From the NCBI GenBank assembly GCA_026991065.1, contig JALXCG010000507.1, forward strand, positions 1 through 5,560: DNA of 5,560 nucleotides, given 5' to 3'. The notes beneath the pieces are model-generated. The model was not told the origin of the DNA. It saw nothing but the letters and a program-made list of their open reading frames with translations, and ran no database searches. The DNA comes from Gemmatimonadota bacterium. GTDB lineage: Bacteria > GCA-2686955. A program made the position numbers and the translations under genes. The stretch's first letter is position 1. Each line of letters starts with the position of its first letter. Below are positions 1-5,560 of this stretch, piece after piece.

Positions 1-4208
<4,208 letters not shown>

Positions 4209-4232
4209 GAAACCGCGTTTGGGATCTTTGAA

Positions 4233-4261
4233 TTGACATCTTGGCCGACTCCCCATAAGCT
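4233..4261 (+). promoter_or_regulatory. Putative sigma70-type promoter upstream of rpsL
   Basis: TTGACA at 4233-4238 is a perfect -35 hexamer. After 17 nt comes TAAGCT at 4256-4261, a weak -10 that keeps the key first, second and last bases of TATAAT. An alternative -10, CATAAG at 4254-4259, matches four of six bases but with a 15-nt spacer. It lies 25 nt past the rpoC stop and would give a leader of roughly 65 nt before rpsL. No terminator-like hairpin separates it from rpoC, so it would add to read-through from the rpoBC operon. Inferred from sequence alone. Confidence 0.35.
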
Positions 4262-4269
4262 AGTCGGTC
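4243..4269 (+). promoter_or_regulatory. Inverted repeat overlapping the putative -10 region
   Basis: CCGACT (4245-4250) and AGTCGG (4262-4267) are perfect inverted repeats. Outward pairing continues as a G-U (4244/4268) and a G-C (4243/4269), giving eight pairs around an 11-nt loop that contains the proposed -10 hexamer. This could be an operator centred on the promoter, an RNA stem-loop in the read-through transcript, or chance. No T-tract follows, so it is not an intrinsic terminator. Confidence 0.3.
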
Positions 4270-4296
4270 TGTACATAGCCAGAACATCGCAATACC

Positions 4297-4332
4297 CGCC
4301 CTCTTGAGGGGGCGAGGGCGTTACGGGAGGGC
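4297..4332 (+). promoter_or_regulatory. rpsL leader: alternative hairpins, one covering the SD
   Basis: The segment CGCCCTC (4297-4303) can pair perfectly with GAGGGCG (4314-4320), forming a 7-bp hairpin with a 10-nt loop. Its core GCCCTC (4298-4303) can instead pair perfectly with GAGGGC (4327-4332), extended by two T-G pairs to 4325, which would bury the whole rpsL SD (4325-4330). The two structures exclude each other because they share the same left arm. This is the layout of a translational on/off switch, though in a G-rich leader such complementarity may also be accidental. Confidence 0.3.
4325..4330 (+). promoter_or_regulatory. Ribosome binding site of rpsL
   Basis: GGGAGG ends 5 nt before the GTG at 4336. 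It is strongly complementary to the 16S rRNA 3' end and is what fixes GTG as the start, since no ATG in this frame lies near the expected N-terminus. Confidence 0.8.
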
Positions 4333-4335
4333 AGG

Positions 4336-4710
4336 GTGCCCACAATCAGTCAGCTCGTCCGCAAGGGACGAAAGCAAGTTAAGAAGAAGACCAAGTCGCC
4401 CGCACTGCAGGCGTGCCCTCAGCGTCGGGGTGTCTGTACTCGCGTTTACACAACCACGCCGAAGAAGCCGAACTCGGCTCTGCGTAAGGTTGCGCGTGTT
4501 CGACTGACCACCGGGGTTGAAGTGACGGCATACATCCCTGGTGAAGGGCACAATCTTCAGGAGCACTCGATTGTGTTGATCCGCGGAGGTCGAGTTAAAG
4601 ACCTTCCCGGCGTGCGCTATCATGTGATCCGGGGAACGCTGGATACTGCGGGTGTCGATGGCCGAAATCGAGGCCGGTCGAAGTACGGAACGAAGAAACC
4701 GAAGAAGTAA
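4336..4710 (+). CDS. rpsL: 30S ribosomal protein S12
   Basis: S12 sits at the interface side of the 30S subunit beside the decoding centre and affects accuracy of tRNA selection and streptomycin sensitivity. The 124-residue product has the family's usual length and matches it almost throughout: PTISQLVRK at the N-terminus, a lysine-rich extension, [39 protein letters not shown] and [14 protein letters not shown]43 and K88, the positions where streptomycin-resistance changes usually occur, are both lysine, as in sensitive strains. D89 is the aspartate that is methylthiolated by RimO in E. coli; whether that happens here cannot be seen. The start is GTG, supported by the SD 5 nt upstream and by MPTISQL being a typical S12 beginning. 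Stop TAA. It begins 127 nt after rpoC and lies 54 nt before rpsG, the classical str order. Confidence 0.98.
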   Translation: MPTISQLVRKGRKQVKKKTKSPALQACPQRRGVCTRVYTTTPKKPNSALRKVARVRLTTGVEVTAYIPGEGHNLQEHSIVLIRGGRVKDLPGVRYHVIRGTLDTAGVDGRNRGRSKYGTKKPKK

Positions 4711-4731
4711 TCGCACAGTCGAATCAATGCT

Positions 4732-4758
4732 GCTCGGGGGTGGACCCCTCGCCGGAGC
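4732..4758 (+). promoter_or_regulatory. Stem-loop in the rpsL-rpsG gap, next to the rpsG SD (possible S7 control site)
   Basis: GGGG (4737-4740) pairs with CCCC (4745-4748) around a TGGA loop, with an extra G-U at 4736/4749. Outside this, GCTC (4732-4735) can pair with GAGC (4755-4758), which overlaps the rpsG SD GGAG (4754-4757). In E. coli, S7 binds the rpsL-rpsG intercistronic mRNA and represses its own translation. Position and SD overlap fit such a role, but I cannot show similarity to the known S7 site, and the outer stem has an asymmetric internal loop. Confidence 0.3.
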
Positions 4759-4764
4759 CGAAGA

Positions 4765-5235
4765 ATGCCTCGTCGTAGAAAAGCCGCGAAACGTGAGATT
4801 CTCCCAGATCCAAAGTTTGGGAGCACCTTGGTCACACAGTTTGTCAATTCTCTCATGCTGGACGGCAAGAAAAGCAAGGCTGAGAGCGCCTTTTACGGTG
4901 CTCTTGATCGAGTGGAAGAGCAAACCGGTCAGAGTGGATTGACTGTGTTCAAGGAAGCAGTCAACAAGGTCCGCCCGGTTCTTGAGGTGAAGTCTCGCCG
5001 CGTTGGCGGCTCGACCTACCAGGTGCCGGTCGAGGTTCGCGCCGACCGGCGCACCGCGCTGGCGATTCGCTGGATTATCCAGTACAGCCGAGCCCGTGTC
5101 GGTCACTCGATGGCCGAGAAGTTGGCAGCGGAACTCACCGCGGCCGCGCGAGGTGAGGGGTTGGCCGTGAAGAAGCGCGAAGATACACACCGCATGGCAG
5201 ACGCGAACAAAGCGTTTTCCAATTACCGCTGGTAA
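4765..5235 (+). CDS. rpsG: 30S ribosomal protein S7
   Basis: Primary assembly protein of the 30S head; it binds the 3' major domain of 16S rRNA and contacts the E-site tRNA region. The 156-residue product has the normal bacterial length. Visible landmarks: the basic N-terminus [18 protein letters not shown] (13-19), [11 protein letters not shown] (30-40), the beta-hairpin region with [19 protein letters not shown] (about 73-91), RTALAIRWI (96-104), and the C-terminal [21 protein letters not shown], close to the family consensus. The ATG is supported by SD GGAG at 4754-4757, seven nt upstream, and by the usual M-P/S-R-R-R beginning. The helix segment around 108-116 ([10 protein letters not shown]) differs from the E. 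coli version, within normal variation. Stop TAA. In E. coli, S7 is the feedback repressor of the str operon; the structured gap in front of this gene may serve the same purpose, which is inference. Confidence 0.98.
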   Translation: MPRRRKAAKREILPDPKFGSTLVTQFVNSLMLDGKKSKAESAFYGALDRVEEQTGQSGLTVFKEAVNKVRPVLEVKSRRVGGSTYQVPVEVRADRRTALAIRWIIQYSRARVGHSMAEKLAAELTAAARGEGLAVKKREDTHRMADANKAFSNYRW

Positions 5236-5241
5236 CGCATG

Positions 5242-5269
5242 GGTGGCCGGGGTCAATGCCTCGGTCGCC
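5242..5269 (+). promoter_or_regulatory. Stem-loop with G-U wobbles just after rpsG
   Basis: Beginning 7 nt after the rpsG stop codon, GGTGGCCGGGG (5242-5252) pairs with CCTCGGTCGCC (5259-5269) in an uninterrupted 11-bp stem with a TCAATG loop. Three of the pairs are G-U wobbles that form only in + strand RNA (they would be A-C on the other strand), so if functional it acts in the transcript of these genes. No T-run follows, so it is not a classical terminator. It could be a 3' stabiliser of rpsL-rpsG mRNA, a pause site or a protein-binding element. Confidence 0.4.
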
Positions 5270-5298
5270 GGTGCTGACTGCTAGAACGACACCAAATC

Positions 5299-5339
5299 GG
5301 AGGGCCGAGCCGGGCCGCTGCCCGGGTCGGCTTCTTTGT
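5299..5339 (+). terminator. Terminator-like hairpin between an SD and the fusA start
   Basis: The arm at 5304-5315 pairs with 5320-5331: 11 of 12 positions match (only G5309/G5326 fails), nine of these pairs are G-C within a dense GC stem, the loop is CGCT, and the stem is followed at once by TTCTTTGT. That is the form of a Rho-independent terminator. The SD-like GGAGGG at 5299-5304 abuts the left arm. The hairpin ends only 13 nt before the fusA ATG, leaving no room for a downstream promoter, so full termination would silence fusA unless it is conditional. Partial attenuation, or a structural role in translation initiation, are the alternatives. Confidence 0.5.
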
Positions 5340-5344
5340 CAAAG

Positions 5345-5560
5345 ATGGCTGCAACGACACCGCTGAATAAGATCCGCAACATTGGCATCATGGCTCATAT
5401 TGATGCGGGAAAAACAACGACCACGGAACGGGTACTGTTCTATACCGGTCGCTTGCATCGCATGGGCGAAGTCCATGATGGTGGGGCCACCATGGATTGG
5501 ATGGAGCAGGAGAAGGAGCGTGGAATCACGATCACGTCTGCTGCTACCACGTGCGTATGG
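5345..5560 (+). CDS. fusA: Elongation factor G, N-terminal 72 codons (truncated by window end)
   Basis: Translational GTPase that drives tRNA-mRNA translocation on the ribosome and, with RRF, recycles ribosomes. Only the start of the G domain is present, with no stop codon before the window edge. The P-loop AHIDAGKT spans residues 17-24 (K23 and T24 contact GTP phosphates and Mg). The switch I/G2 region contains [18 protein letters not shown] (47-63 or so), with T62 as the conserved Mg-coordinating threonine. [18 protein letters not shown] together with [14 protein letters not shown] is diagnostic for EF-G rather than EF-Tu, LepA or TypA. The ATG at 5345 is the only sensible start: the frame upstream is open back to a TAG at 5282 but offers only a TTG at 5336 and a CTG inside the hairpin. 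There is no SD at normal distance; GGAGG lies 41 nt upstream, across a hairpin. It follows rpsG in the usual str order. Confidence 0.97.
   Translation, partial: MAATTPLNKIRNIGIMAHIDAGKTTTTERVLFYTGRLHRMGEVHDGGATMDWMEQEKERGITITSAATTCVW

Noticed and set aside
4209-4232. A terminator between rpoC and rpsL
   Set aside because: The only inverted repeat (AAAC/GTTT around 4210-4220) is four pairs with a 3-nt loop, and no GC stem with a T-tract is present.
4652-4942. A 96-codon + strand frame bridging rpsL and rpsG
   Set aside because: It is out of phase with two conserved genes and has no SD or family similarity; it is a shadow.
4321-5256. A 311-codon open frame on the - strand across rpsL and rpsG
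   Set aside because: It covers two certain + strand genes and the gap between them. The product looks like an unrelated Arg- and Ser-rich shadow without family motifs.
5239-5277. A 12-codon mini-ORF (ATG at 5239) in the rpsG-fusA gap, as a possible leader peptide
   Set aside because: There is no SD before it, the sequence (Gly, Arg, Cys-rich) has no run of regulatory codons, and its span is better explained by the stem-loop at 5242-5269.

Overview
The window is a conserved housekeeping segment of a bacterial chromosome: the end of the rpoBC transcription operon joined to the start of the str operon, in the order rpoC - rpsL - rpsG - fusA, all on the + strand. It encodes the RNA polymerase beta' subunit (complete except for its first base(s)), ribosomal proteins S12 and S7 (both complete) and the first 72 codons of elongation factor G, cut by the window end. 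I see no mobile element, CRISPR array, tRNA/rRNA gene or foreign-looking island, and no candidate for an undescribed multi-gene system. The interesting material is in the three gaps between genes.

Organism: a bacterium of moderately high GC with clear Shine-Dalgarno (SD) sequences and one GTG start. RpoC carries the SI3 insertion in the trigger loop, which is typical of many Gram-negative phyla. It also has about seven extra residues in the F-loop segment relative to Escherichia coli, resembling the form I recall from the Fibrobacteres-Chlorobi-Bacteroidetes (FCB) group. The EF-G N-terminus also looks FCB-like to me. The strong SDs and a perfect TTGACA hexamer argue against a typical member of Bacteroidota. 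My best guess is an FCB-affiliated or neighbouring candidate phylum; this rests on memory, not on a tree.

Layout: 1-4208 rpoC. 4209-4335 gap with a putative promoter (TTGACA at 4233), a dyad over its -10 region, and a leader in which one C-rich segment can pair either with a decoy or with the rpsL SD. 4336-4710 rpsL. 4711-4764 gap with a GC hairpin next to the rpsG SD, in the position where S7 feedback control acts in E. coli. 4765-5235 rpsG. 5236-5344 gap with two strong stem-loops, the second shaped like an intrinsic terminator, and the only good SD displaced 41 nt from the fusA start. 5345-5560 fusA, partial.

The genes work together in gene expression: RpoC is half of the polymerase active centre, S12 and S7 are 30S proteins at the decoding centre and in the head, and EF-G drives translocation. 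Their linkage and the structured gaps suggest co-transcription with separate adjustment of rpsL, rpsG and fusA. That regulation is inferred from sequence only.
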